64,000 nt of DNA from Caccovivens sp964594865 (GCA_964594865.1 CAZQMZ010000005.1:1-64000); one strand, 5' to 3'. Shown: positions 17,509 through 26,038, numbered from the stretch's first letter. The notes: generated by a model not told the origin, from the letters alone. Numbers and translations are program-made.

Positions 17509-19203
17509 ATGGAAGTAAATGAAAAACAAAAATATAATTTTTCTGTTTTAGAAAGAATGGCAAGACTTTTGAACATCAAAAATCCATTTTTTAAAAATCT
17601 ACATTATTCGCTTAAAGAACATCCGCAATATGAAGATAGAATATTTGACTATCCACCTACTCAGTTGCTATTCAATCAAAACGATGAGAGACCTTTTATG
17701 TATCTTCATGATGAATTGAGTCACATATCTAAAGTTAAAGGAAATGGAGGTGACCCATCACAATTAAAAGGTTATGTCGAACTTCATTTTACACATCCAC
17801 AGCATTATTTGCTTGAATCTAGTCCTGATGTTTTTGATAGAGATGGATTTGAATTTTTTAAAGCAAACATTGCAAAACTGAAAAAGGAATTTCCTCATGT
17901 TGATTTCATCGTTGCAGAAGACGGATTCTATACATGGAATAACTATTGCATTTATTACGATGTCGACAATTTCATTGCTTGTTATGATTTTGTTTATGGC
18001 TTTGTTGACAAAATTAAAAACATGGACATTGACGGAGTTCCATTGTCAAACTTTGAAAAATATTTGGCAGTTGAATCGATTGTTAAACACCTTAAGTATG
18101 ATCTTGAAAAAGAGACTGAATCAACAAATTTATCCAGGTCGCTCACTGGAATTTTATCATCAGGACACATTTGTTGTGTAGGATATTCAATTATGATGAA
18201 CGAAATTTTGAATAGACTTGGAATTCCAACATTGAATATACATGCAGGAGATATCACTTCAAAACACTCAAACCATACATTAAGTTGTATAAAATTGGAC
18301 GATGATAAATATGGCATTCATGGAGTCTATTTTTCAGATGTGACTTTTGCACAAAACTCTCCAGTGTTTACCATTTTAAGTTATAAGGAGATTATGCAAT
18401 ATTATAAAGAATTTGAAGAGATGGAATTAAAACCTTCTTATAGAAATGTTTCTGCAATTGAAGAATTTGCAACTTTCTTTGAAGAAGACCAAGATTCCAA
18501 AGAACATCTTTTGAAGATGATAAGAAGGCTTGTATACGAAAACGCAGAAAGCTACATCAACTATTTAATTGAACAAATTCCGTCTTCACCAGTTTTTGAA
18601 CACTTTTCAAAGGACATGCAAGTCTTGGAAGAAAACAAAAAATATATTTACGCCATCATGGAAGATTCTTTTGAGATTCTTGAATCGGATTTTTATGATT
18701 CCAGATATAACAGACAGCTTTCGCAACAAAACAATTCCAACGACATGCAGTCCGTCATTGCAACAGCCAGAAGTGATATTGCTGAGCTTCTTGACCAATG
18801 TTTGAAGGAAGTTGGAGATCTTTTAAAGGTTCATTGGACTGCCAATCAAGCATTGTCTTCATCAATCAAAAACAAATTTAGTTACGAGAAAATTCTTGAT
18901 ATATACAAAAGAGAGTTGAACAGAGTTTTGCCAAGCGCTGATCTCAAAAGTGATTCTCCTCAACGCCTTGCCACATTCCATTTTCTTATTGACAATTTGG
19001 ATAAAGAAGATTCAGTCTTTACGCCAATCCAAAAACTTGTAAAACACAGAGATCCGCTTTGGGGTAAAACGCTTTATGGACGCATGCAAATTGAAAAAGC
19101 TTCTCCTTTGGACAAAAATCTTGTTCAAGGCGTTGCACGAAATCTTTCCAGAAGATTGGAAACTTCAATTCTTAACATAGACGCAAATTTTGAAAAAAAA
19201 TAA
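17509..19203 (+). CDS. Transglutaminase-like (papain-fold) protein, function unknown
   Basis: A transglutaminase-like core is visible at about residues 205-280: CCVGYSIMMNEILNRLGIPT supplies the nucleophile Cys (222 or 223), SNHTLSCIKL the His (256), and GVYFSDVTF the Asp (277). This order and spacing match bacterial transglutaminase-like domains, which act as proteases, peptidases or isopeptidases. The N-terminal 200 and C-terminal 280 residues are not recognised. There is no signal peptide or membrane segment, so it is probably cytoplasmic. The ATG at 17509 follows AAAGGGG at 7 nt; the upstream ATG (17491) lies inside the promoter. The gene is inserted between mnmE and jag on the opposite strand, with its own promoter and terminator. 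Confidence 0.65.
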   Translation: MEVNEKQKYNFSVLERMARLLNIKNPFFKNLHYSLKEHPQYEDRIFDYPPTQLLFNQNDERPFMYLHDELSHISKVKGNGGDPSQLKGYVELHFTHPQHYLLESSPDVFDRDGFEFFKANIAKLKKEFPHVDFIVAEDGFYTWNNYCIYYDVDNFIACYDFVYGFVDKIKNMDIDGVPLSNFEKYLAVESIVKHLKYDLEKETESTNLSRSLTGILSSGHICCVGYSIMMNEILNRLGIPTLNIHAGDITSKHSNHTLSCIKLDDDKYGIHGVYFSDVTFAQNSPVFTILSYKEIMQYYKEFEEMELKPSYRNVSAIEEFATFFEEDQDSKEHLLKMIRRLVYENAESYINYLIEQIPSSPVFEHFSKDMQVLEENKKYIYAIMEDSFEILESDFYDSRYNRQLSQQNNSNDMQSVIATARSDIAELLDQCLKEVGDLLKVHWTANQALSSSIKNKFSYEKILDIYKRELNRVLPSADLKSDSPQRLATFHFLIDNLDKEDSVFTPIQKLVKHRDPLWGKTLYGRMQIEKASPLDKNLVQGVARNLSRRLETSILNIDANFEKK

Positions 19204-19229
19204 ATCATGGCAACCATGATTTATTTTTT
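19202..19229 (+). terminator. Terminator of the transglutaminase-like gene
   Basis: AAATCATGG, a CAA loop and CCATGATTT form a perfect 9-bp stem followed by ATTTTTT, directly at the stop codon. Confidence 0.9.
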
Positions 19230-19247
19230 GTGTTCACTAAAAATTTT

Positions 19248-20111
19248 TCAGTCTTCTCGATATTCTCGCGGGAAAACTATGAGATAACGGTGTGGATCTT
19301 CACCTTTACTCATTGTCGTCACTCTGTCGTCATCTTGAAGTGCGGTGTGAATGATTTTTCGTTCGCTGGCATCCATCGGCTCAAGTCTATAATACCTTCC
19401 GCTCTTTGCCACTTTGTTTGCAATGCGATGTGCAAGAGTAGTTAAACTCTCAGCACGCTTTTGACGATAATTTTCAACATCAAGCGAAATTTTCTTTCTG
19501 CCTTCATTTTTGCAAACCAAATTCATCAAATATGAAAGTGACAACATGCACTCACCGTGATGTCCAATAAGGTCGTTCAATCCTTCACCAAAAAGTTTGT
19601 AATACGCAAACCTTTCATCTTCAGACACTTCAATTTCACCTTTGAGATTCATTGCTTCAAGCACGCCTTTCAAAAAGTCTTCACCACTGATTTTCTTTGA
19701 AGAAATTTTTTCAATCTTGTCAGGCTTTGAATCACTTATTTCTTCATCGGCATAAACTTTGACTTTCTTCTCTTGTTTTTCCTCTTCCTTGTCTGCCTTC
19801 TTTTCAGTTTTTTCGATTTCTTTTTGCTCTTTCTTTATTTCTTTTTCAACTTCGCTAACTCTTTTGTTGATAAATTTTTCAGCAAAATCTTCATCGTTTT
19901 CTTCTTCTGCCAAGCTCTTTTTCAATTCCTCGCGCTTCTCATATTTTTCAAGTGCGTCTTGTGAAATGGTAACCAAAACTTTTGCTTTTTTCAAAAATCC
20001 GCCTTCGCTCAAAATTTTGATGTCCACATCTTCGCGTGACGCTTTAAGTTCCAAGAGTGCGTTTTGAATGGCTTGTTCAATGTTTTTGCCTGTTCCTTCA
20101 CATGATTTCAT
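19248..20111 (-). CDS. jag: RNA-binding protein KhpB/Jag (EloR)
   Basis: Jag (KhpB/EloR) is an RNA-binding cytoplasmic protein that influences cell elongation and division in Firmicutes. It has the Jag_N domain at the start (residues 1-55), a long Lys/Glu-rich coiled-coil linker (about 60-140), a KH domain (LIGHHGECMLSLSYLMNLV, where most homologues have GKRG or GRRG), and a C-terminal R3H domain (ERKIIHTALQ..VTTMSKGEDPHRYLIVFP). Length is 287 residues. The AAGGAG site lies 10 nt before the ATG. In most Firmicutes jag directly follows yidC; here yidC is 17 kb away. Confidence 0.93.
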   Translation of the reverse strand: MKSCEGTGKNIEQAIQNALLELKASREDVDIKILSEGGFLKKAKVLVTISQDALEKYEKREELKKSLAEEENDEDFAEKFINKRVSEVEKEIKKEQKEIEKTEKKADKEEEKQEKKVKVYADEEISDSKPDKIEKISSKKISGEDFLKGVLEAMNLKGEIEVSEDERFAYYKLFGEGLNDLIGHHGECMLSLSYLMNLVCKNEGRKKISLDVENYRQKRAESLTTLAHRIANKVAKSGRYYRLEPMDASERKIIHTALQDDDRVTTMSKGEDPHRYLIVFPREYRED

Positions 20112-20374
20112 TTTTCTTTTCTCCTTTTTTTGTCCAAATGAGAGTCCGCTACAGGGAGAATACTTTTTGAGTTTTTTTTGATCGTTTTGAACAAAGTTTT
20201 ATTAAAAAGTATCAATAAAAAGGGATGCGACCCACATTATCTTCTTTTACACTTTAACATATTTTGCGAAAAATGACAAATAATTTTGCGTTTATATTCA
20301 AAATTACAAAAATATTTGCAAATTTTCATAAATTTGTGCTAAACTTATCGAAAGATTTTCAAAAGGAGATTTTT
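20112..20374. other. Divergent intergenic region jag / gmk-like
   Basis: It must hold two divergent promoters. An open frame runs into the gmk-like gene from 20264, but it has no ribosome binding site and an atypical AT-rich composition. I see no riboswitch or repeat here. Confidence 0.4.
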
Positions 20375-20932
20375 ATGTTTGTAATCTTTTCTGGCGTTTC
20401 AGGAGTTGGAAAAAACACAGTCATCAACAGACTTTTGAGTGAAGATAACAACCGCTTTTTGATTAAATCTGCCACCACACGCGCTTGTCGTGGAAAGGAC
20501 GACAACAACTATGATTTCATGAGTGAAGAAGAGTTTTCCAAGCGCGAAGCAAACGGTGAGTTTTTTGAAGTTATCAATATTCACACTCATCGCTCCGCCA
20601 CGCAGTTTAAAGAATTACAAAAAATCATCGACAATCCGCAGAACGTTTATTTCAAAGACATCGACGTGATTGGCACGCAAAAACTTGTGGAATTTTTCAA
20701 AGATAAAGACGTCGAACTTCTGACCATTTTCCTTGATGCACCAGATGATGTTTTGCATGAACGATTGATAAATCGTGGTGAAAGCGAAGAAAAAGCACAA
20801 CTGCGACTCTCTCGTGCCAAAATGGAAAGAGAATATATGGTCAAATATGACCTTGTGATTGAGAATATCGACATTGAAAAAACACTTGCAATAGTTCGCG
20901 AAAGATTGGAAAAATCTCATTCCAAAAAATAA
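20375..20932 (+). CDS. Guanylate kinase-like P-loop kinase
   Basis: At about 185 residues this has the layout of guanylate kinase, which phosphorylates GMP to GDP. The P-loop is GVSGVGKNT, followed by SATTRACRGKDDNNYDFMSEEEF, which parallels the GMP-binding S.TTR..R..E..G..Y.F block, and GEFFEV. Some GMP-binding positions differ: Lys replaces the usual Glu after the second Arg, and the Tyr of the YGT motif is absent (HRSATQF). It may be a diverged Gmk or a related NMP kinase. I start it at 20375, which has AAAAGGAG; upstream codons lack a site. It shares a bidirectional terminator with the next gene. Confidence 0.75.
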   Translation: MFVIFSGVSGVGKNTVINRLLSEDNNRFLIKSATTRACRGKDDNNYDFMSEEEFSKREANGEFFEVINIHTHRSATQFKELQKIIDNPQNVYFKDIDVIGTQKLVEFFKDKDVELLTIFLDAPDDVLHERLINRGESEEKAQLRLSRAKMEREYMVKYDLVIENIDIEKTLAIVRERLEKSHSKK

Positions 20933-20957
20933 AAAGGATAGAAATCTATCCTTTTTT
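20932..20957. terminator. Bidirectional terminator
   Basis: AAAAGGATAG and CTATCCTTTT form a 10-bp stem around AAAT, with A and T runs on the two sides. It serves the convergent gmk-like and double ferritin-like genes. Confidence 0.85.
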
Positions 20958-20970
20958 AACTTTAAATTTT

Positions 20971-22221
20971 TTATGTCTTCACCCTTGCCAAAGTGATGTT
21001 GTCTTCTTCTCGATTTTGAAGTTCTTTGACAGGGTTTGTTTTTGTTTCACATCGATAATCTTCTCCAAAATAGTTGATGTGGTCCACGATAACTTTGTGG
21101 CTGGCTTCTTCTTCCGGATTTTTGATCACTTTGTTTTGATATTTAAAGAAGTTGTCAGCGTCATCAAGGTCGTCAATGTTGACATAACCTTCGCGCTTTG
21201 CTGTGCAAGTGACAGTTTTCTTCAATACTGTTCGAACATACTCTATGTTTGATTGCAGTTTGATAAGCTCTGGAAATTCGCCATTTGGAATGACTTCTTG
21301 CCACTCCTTTTTCTCATATTTCATCAAAAGATCTTTTGCGGAATGAAGATGTGCAATTTCTTGCTCCAAAATCATCTCCCAAATCTTTTTGATGTGTTTG
21401 TCACTCTCATCTTGCATCATGGAATAATATAGATAGCACTCAATATACTCATGCATAAGGCACATCTCAAACCAACTTGCTGTCGGATCAATCAAACTGC
21501 CATACTGCGAAACATGTTGCTCTTCCACCATGCCAATTTCGGTGTATAATTCTCGACCTTTTTGATTTTTATAAAATGAGCCCAAATTCATATAATAATT
21601 CATTGTCTGCTGTTCCGCCGCTGTGATTATGCTGACTGCACATTTAGTGAAAGGGTCGGATATTTTGTTTGAAATTGGTTCTTTGATTTCGTCATAAGGA
21701 TGTCGATGATGAGCAATCGTTGGACGCCCCGGCGTGATTTCTGTGTATCCGCCCACATATTCTTCCGCTTTTGCACCCATATCACTTTCCAACAAATTTG
21801 AATAGCGATATAAATGGTCAAAGTCTTCCAAAAGTGCAAAATCAAGGGCATCCTTGACGTGCTGATCTTTTGTGTGTTGAGCCAAAAATGCCGTCAATTC
21901 AACAGCAAGTTGCTCATATCCAATCGTCGTTTCAAGCAAATTTTCATCGACAGGTTTAAGCCCCGCAATAAGTTTTTGCTGCTGGTGTTCTTGGCGTCTT
22001 ATCATGGCAATCGACCGCCTCAAATCGTTGTCAGAAGAATGTCTGTGGAAGGCATGTCCAAACCATACCGCCTCATATTCCGTCCCATTCATCAAAATGC
22101 AACGCGTGCGCGTGTATGGGTTCACTTCGTTTTTGTCATATGGTTTTGGCGCAAGATCTTTCCAACTCATGATACACGCTTCCAATTTTTTTGGTTTTTC
22201 CAAAAAAGGATTAAATTTCAT
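20971..22221 (-). CDS. Double ferritin-like domain protein
   Basis: This 416-residue soluble protein appears to contain two ferritin-like four-helix domains. The first spans about 70-165, with RRQEHQQQ, GYEQLAVEL and LLEDFDHLYR. The second spans about 200-310, with AAEQQTMNYY, GMVEEQHVSQYG, MHEYIECYLYY and ILEQEIAHLH. Repeated E..H and EEQH/EQEIAH pairs could hold di-iron or di-manganese centres. Similar proteins in anaerobes are linked to rubrerythrin-type peroxide defence, but the specific reaction is not known to me. The ATG has a perfect GGAGGTGA site. It has its own upstream region and the bidirectional terminator downstream. Confidence 0.7.
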   Translation of the reverse strand: MKFNPFLEKPKKLEACIMSWKDLAPKPYDKNEVNPYTRTRCILMNGTEYEAVWFGHAFHRHSSDNDLRRSIAMIRRQEHQQQKLIAGLKPVDENLLETTIGYEQLAVELTAFLAQHTKDQHVKDALDFALLEDFDHLYRYSNLLESDMGAKAEEYVGGYTEITPGRPTIAHHRHPYDEIKEPISNKISDPFTKCAVSIITAAEQQTMNYYMNLGSFYKNQKGRELYTEIGMVEEQHVSQYGSLIDPTASWFEMCLMHEYIECYLYYSMMQDESDKHIKKIWEMILEQEIAHLHSAKDLLMKYEKKEWQEVIPNGEFPELIKLQSNIEYVRTVLKKTVTCTAKREGYVNIDDLDDADNFFKYQNKVIKNPEEEASHKVIVDHINYFGEDYRCETKTNPVKELQNREEDNITLARVKT

Positions 22222-22348
22222 TATTCACCTCCAATTTTTACTTTTTCCAAATATTTTTCGTTTTATTCGGTGAATATAAAAATCTGACACGAGAAGTGGT
22301 TTAGAGCAAATTTTATATGTATTTTGATAAGAAAAATCAAAAAAACAC

Positions 22349-22376
22349 TTGCAAAAAAAAATAAAATGTGTATAAT
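22349..22376 (+). promoter_or_regulatory. tRNA-Ser promoter
   Basis: TTGCAA (22349-22354) and TATAAT (22371-22376) with a 16-bp spacer lie about 64 bp before the mature tRNA. Confidence 0.6.
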
Positions 22377-22439
22377 AGATAGTGCAAAAACTGACAAAAT
22401 GTTTTAAACTTTTCAAATTGTCAAAAATTGCAAAGATAT

Positions 22440-22527
22440 GGAGAGTTGGCTGAGCGGTCGAAAGCGGCGGTCTTGAAAACCGTTGAGGTGAAAGCCTCCG
22501 TGGGTTCGAATCCTACACTCTCCGCCA
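22440..22527 (+). tRNA. tRNA-Ser (anticodon UGA)
   Basis: The acceptor arms GGAGAGT and ACTCTCC pair, with discriminator G and an encoded CCA at 22525-22527. The anticodon stem CGGT/ACCG encloses the loop CTTGAAA, giving anticodon TGA, which reads UCN serine codons. The long variable arm (TTGAGGTGAAAGCCTCC) is the class II hallmark of tRNA-Ser. GGTTCGAATCC is the T loop. No repeat of the 3' end of this tRNA is seen nearby, so there is no sign of an att duplication. Confidence 0.97.
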
Positions 22528-22533
22528 ACTTGT

Positions 22534-22569
22534 ACCCAACTGAACACCTTTGTTTAGTTGGGTTTTTTT
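22534..22569 (+). terminator. tRNA-Ser terminator
   Basis: ACCCAACTGAAC and GTTTAGTTGGGT form a stem with a 6-nt loop and a T7 run. Confidence 0.85.
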
Positions 22570-22707
22570 ATGAAAATTAGTAAGACTCCTTATTATCTTT
22601 GCCTTTCGCCATGGGTTCAGCAAAATTCTTGTATGAAGTCAACGGGACAAATTAAATTTCGTTTTGTTTTTGATTTTAGAAATATTGGACCATTATTATA
22701 AATTAAG

Positions 22708-22737
22708 TTGACATTTTAATTCTTCGTTCATTATAAT
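22708..22737 (+). promoter_or_regulatory. Consensus promoter of the proline-rich peptide
   Basis: TTGACA (22708-22713), an 18-bp spacer and TATAAT (22732-22737) match both sigma-A hexamers perfectly. Transcription should start near 22745, leaving a leader of about 40 nt. Confidence 0.85.
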
Positions 22738-22784
22738 AGTTTTATGATGACACTTCATTATAACTAAAATTAAAGGAGGTCAAT

Positions 22785-22910
22785 ATGCCAAGACATCCAA
22801 AACCAGGTGGTCCAGGACCACATCCAATTCCAGGTCCACGTCCTAGAAGAGTGCCTGTTCCACCACCAAAAAGAGCACCTGGCAGAAGAGATACAGGTCC
22901 GCCAAAGTGA
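22785..22910 (+). CDS. Short proline/arginine-rich peptide (41 aa), unknown
   Basis: This ORF encodes 41 residues, of which about 16 are Pro and about 11 are Arg, Lys or His, with Gly making up much of the rest. It contains PGPRPRR and VPVPPPKR. There is no signal peptide, Cys or hydrophobic segment. The coding call rests on AAAGGAGGT 5 nt before the ATG, the perfect-hexamer promoter, and a composition far from the AT-rich surroundings. No terminator is visible before yfcE 62 bp downstream, so they may be co-transcribed. Composition recalls proline-rich antimicrobial peptides that bind ribosomes; alternatively it could be a stalling leader peptide (the PPP run is a classic EF-P substrate). 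Both ideas are inference only. Confidence 0.6.
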   Translation: MPRHPKPGGPGPHPIPGPRPRRVPVPPPKRAPGRRDTGPPK

Positions 22911-22972
22911 ACACAACTGAAAACCACTATTAAAGATATTGTTATTAAAAATGAATTAAAAGAGAGGGGACT

Positions 22973-23503
22973 ATGAAATTTTTGATCGTTTCAGATATTC
23001 ATGGAAGTGCAAATTCAGCAAAAATGTTGGTGGAAAAGTTTGAAAAAACAGGCGCGGACAGAATAATTTTGTTGGGTGATTTGCTTTATTCTGGGCCAAG
23101 AAACGGCTTGCCTGAAAATTTCAATCCACAAGAAGTTACAAATATTTTAAATTCACTTGCCGACAAAATTTTGGCGGTTAGAGGTAACTGTGACTCAGAG
23201 ATTGACCAAGTAGTTTTGAATTTTCAGCTTGCAGAAAATATGTATATTGTTGTCGGAGATAAAATTTATTTTTGCACGCACGGACACCACATAAGTCACG
23301 AGACGCCGGCAAATTTTGCAGACGGCATAACGGTTTTGTATGGACACTTTCACGTAACTCGCAAAACCGAAATTTCAGGTGTGACATATTTCAACATTGG
23401 AAGCATCACAAAACCAAAACATGATTCAAAAAAGTGTTACGGAATTTTGGATGAAAATGGAATCAAAGTTTTTGACCTTGACGACAATTTGATTTTGGAA
23501 TAA
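22973..23503 (+). CDS. yfcE: YfcE/MJ0936-family phosphodiesterase
   Basis: This calcineurin-like metallophosphoesterase is 176 residues long. The metal-binding motifs are in order: SDIHG near residue 7, GDLLYSGPRN, GNCD, THGH and GHFH. The YSGPRN variant is typical of the YfcE subgroup, which hydrolyses phosphodiesters in vitro; the physiological substrate is unknown. The ATG follows AGAGGGGA. It lies just downstream of the proline-rich peptide and ends before a strong terminator. A decayed second copy lies at 25771-26038. Confidence 0.92.
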   Translation: MKFLIVSDIHGSANSAKMLVEKFEKTGADRIILLGDLLYSGPRNGLPENFNPQEVTNILNSLADKILAVRGNCDSEIDQVVLNFQLAENMYIVVGDKIYFCTHGHHISHETPANFADGITVLYGHFHVTRKTEISGVTYFNIGSITKPKHDSKKCYGILDENGIKVFDLDDNLILE

Positions 23504-23640
23504 TTTTGTTATTTAAACATTACTAATTTTTTCAAATTTAATATTCATTTCATTTTCCAATAAGAAATTTTTGCGTATTTACTCAAAATATTTTATTTGC
23601 CAAATCGTTTTACATCTCTGTTGCACCGTCACATCATTTA

Positions 23641-23682
23641 AAATACGAACTCTGCGAATTTATTTAGAGTTCGTATTTTTTT
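23641..23682 (+). terminator. Terminator after yfcE
   Basis: AAATACGAACTCT and AGAGTTCGTATTT form a perfect 13-bp stem followed by TTTT, 138 bp after the yfcE stop. Confidence 0.85.
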
Positions 23683-23789
23683 AGTAAAAATTATTGTAAA
23701 TCATTATAAAAATCGCCATAAAAGTGTGCAAATCTGGAAAAATTGTTTTTTTTGTATTGTATTTTGCACAAAATTAGGAATGAGTTGTT

Positions 23790-25046
23790 TTATTCAAAAA
23801 TCAAAGTATATGTCGCAGTCAATGTCTTGCCCGAATCGTCAATGGTGAAATAAACTGTCAAAACACCTTCGCTCCCAGCAAACTCTGAGATGTTGGAGAG
23901 AGACATTTTGTATGATTTATTGCTCCCCGTTGCTGAATACTGACTTCCATCAATTTCAAGTGTGACTTCTGTTATAACCAGTTTAATATCTTTATACGTA
24001 TCCGACGCTGCAAAGGACAACGGAATGTTTGTCATCATACTCATGCTTGTTGGAATTATCAATGTGTTTTCAACTTGTGTGATTGCAGGATATGTTGTCA
24101 AGTTCAAATATACATTTCCGTCAACAATGTCGTCACCTGTCTCTTCATTATCAAAAATTTCGGCGTTTTCATTTTCGTCAGTATTTTGATCATCGTCCGC
24201 TAAATCTTCCTCGACATATACTTTTTCATTGTCACCTTCTTCATCTGTGTTCTTGTCGTCGTCTTCTGCTGGAAATTCTTCATCATTAGGAACACCCTCA
24301 TCGTTGTCAGTCTCTACATCACCGTTCTTGTCGTTTAAATCACTCTCTTCACCGCCATCGTCTTCGCCAGCATTTTGATTGTCATTCCCTGAATCTTCGT
24401 CTTTATTCCCTTCGTCAAAATTTTCATTTTCATCGCTCTCGTTATCGTCTGCCTCATCGTCTTTGGATAAATTTTCTTCATTGTTGTTTCCATCATCATC
24501 GATGTTCTGACTGTCATCCACATCTTCGCTAACTTTTTCATCAGAATTGTCAATATCATTATTATCAATCTCTTCTTCATCACCACTGTCATCTTCGCTG
24601 TCTTGGGCACCTTTTTCTTCGTCTAAATCTTTATTTTCATCTTCTTCTGGAAGGTCCTCATCTAAGATTATCTTTTCAGGATATATCACCGTGACGTTGA
24701 TGACCACTTCACAATCGTCATATCCATCTGCGGTTAAAATAAGTTGGGATGAAATCTCGCCCGTGCGCTCTTCATTCTCCAATGCAGTGATTACCAAAGA
24801 ATTGTCCACCCCAAGCGAATATTCAAAAATCTTTTCACCAACGACAGCTGTCTCAACAACCATAGATGAAGGACTGGCGTAATAAGTCAAAGTCACACTT
24901 TCGCCGGCGGGCAATGTTACATCCGTTGTTGAAACACTGATTGAAGGTTCTTCCCCGTTGTTGCAAGCAGTTAATGCAATGCCTGTTGCAAATATTGCAA
25001 GAACAACAAAAATTCCAAAAAATATCTTTTTTATGTTTGTTTTCAT
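23790..25046 (-). CDS. Acidic lipoprotein with disordered Asp/Glu-rich linker
   Basis: The 418-residue precursor has a lipoprotein signal with lipobox LTAC (Cys28). Residues about 32-125 form an Ig-like/BIG-type beta segment (ISVSTTDVTLPAGESVTLTY). Residues about 128-310 are a low-complexity stretch made almost only of Asp, Glu, Asn, Gly and Ser. The last 100 residues resemble a second beta domain. It should be tethered to the outer face of the membrane; the linker could span the wall or bind cations. No family recognised. There is no ribosome binding site, and TAAAAT ends 6 bp before the ATG, suggesting a leaderless message. Confidence 0.75.
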   Translation of the reverse strand: MKTNIKKIFFGIFVVLAIFATGIALTACNNGEEPSISVSTTDVTLPAGESVTLTYYASPSSMVVETAVVGEKIFEYSLGVDNSLVITALENEERTGEISSQLILTADGYDDCEVVINVTVIYPEKIILDEDLPEEDENKDLDEEKGAQDSEDDSGDEEEIDNNDIDNSDEKVSEDVDDSQNIDDDGNNNEENLSKDDEADDNESDENENFDEGNKDEDSGNDNQNAGEDDGGEESDLNDKNGDVETDNDEGVPNDEEFPAEDDDKNTDEEGDNEKVYVEEDLADDDQNTDENENAEIFDNEETGDDIVDGNVYLNLTTYPAITQVENTLIIPTSMSMMTNIPLSFAASDTYKDIKLVITEVTLEIDGSQYSATGSNKSYKMSLSNISEFAGSEGVLTVYFTIDDSGKTLTATYTLIFE

Positions 25047-25052
25047 GGCGGT

Positions 25053-25058
25053 ATTTTA
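25053..25058 (-). promoter_or_regulatory. -10 element of the acidic lipoprotein gene
   Basis: TAAAAT (25058-25053) lies exactly 6 bp before the ATG at 25046. A good -35 is not clear; TTGTGT is at roughly the right place. Confidence 0.45.
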
Positions 25059-25136
25059 ACATATATATCAAATATACACAAAGTAAATTTCGACATTATT
25101 TACAAATTACTAGAAAAACTTTGACGAACTGCTGTC

Positions 25137-25163
25137 ATTTTGCTGTCAAACTGACAGCAAAAT
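25137..25163. repeat. Perfect 12-bp inverted repeat
   Basis: ATTTTGCTGTCA and TGACAGCAAAAT flank a 3-nt AAC loop, and a further GCTGTCA lies just upstream at 25131. No T run follows, so it looks more like an operator or repeat element than a terminator. Confidence 0.6.
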
Positions 25164-25770
25164 CTTTTCAACAAAAAATCCTTGCCAAAAAATCTTACAG
25201 ATTGAGTCTTTTCTATTTAACAACAAAACACTCAAGCATTAAGCCGTTGTTTGGAAAAAACATAAAAGTATCGACATGTAGTTGAAGGATGAACTATCAT
25301 TTTTTTTAATATAAGTATTTTTCAAGTATAAGTGCTCTGTCGCAATCTTTGAAAAAGTTCTATGTCAATTTACTATTCTTTAATTTTTGTTCAAATTATT
25401 GTTTCTTATTTTTAAAGATGTTTAAGTTATGTTTTAATAACAATAGTGTACAAATTCGCTTACTATATAAATTCGCTAATCTAACTTTAGTATTTATCAA
25501 AGTGTTTAATTTTTACTTTTTCATTTCTATACACGAAAAATTTTTATTAAGTATGTCAAGACTTTAAAGAAAAAATTAAAAGATGTTATAATTCCTTCAT
25601 AATAAAACATATAAAAAACACTGCCAAAATGTCTTGTTTGAAACGACTGCTAGTATGTCTGTTAATTTATGTACCAGTTCCAAACACTTAACTCTTTGAT
25701 TGCTTAATATAAGCCTTTGTATAATTTGATAAATTAAGAAATGAAAAAGATCGACCTTTTGGAAGAGATT
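25164..25770. other. AT-rich intergenic stretch without a recognisable gene
   Basis: The only ORF (25349-25567) is Phe-rich, lacks a ribosome binding site and has no recognisable motif. I see no RNA gene here. Confidence 0.4.
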
Positions 25771-26038
25771 TAGAAATTTTTAACTGTTTCGGATATTATG
25801 GCAGTTTAGAACTGGTAAAATATTTGGCGGATAAGCTAAAAGGCAAATGTAGACAAAATACTTTTATTGACCAATTTACTTTATTTTGGTTTAGAAAACA
25901 GTTTAAAAATTTTATACCAAAGAAATTACAATATTTTAAACTCTTTTACCAACAAAACGTTTTTAAAATATGAACGAAATTTTGAATAAAAACGGTGTTA
26001 AAGTCTTTTAAGCTTAACAATTGCTTGATTTTGAATGA
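25771..26038 (+). pseudogene. Decayed, internally deleted yfcE copy
   Basis: The DNA aligns by eye with the yfcE gene at 22973. GAAATTTTTAACTGTTTCGG matches its 5' end. The block encoding VDKILLLTNLLYFG..ENSL and YNILNS matches ADRIILLGDLLYSG..NGLP and TNILNS. The 3' end (EILNKNGVKVF, then FKLNNCLILN after a shift) matches GILDENGIKVFDLDDNLILE. In-frame stops, small indels, loss of the start codon and loss of roughly the central 80-90 codons, including GNCD, THGH and GHFH, make it non-functional. It is a relic of a duplication or of a related gene. Confidence 0.75.

Noticed and set aside
22440..22527. tRNA-Ser as an integration site of a mobile island
   Set aside because: No duplicated tRNA 3' end and no integrase gene are present in the following 40 kb.
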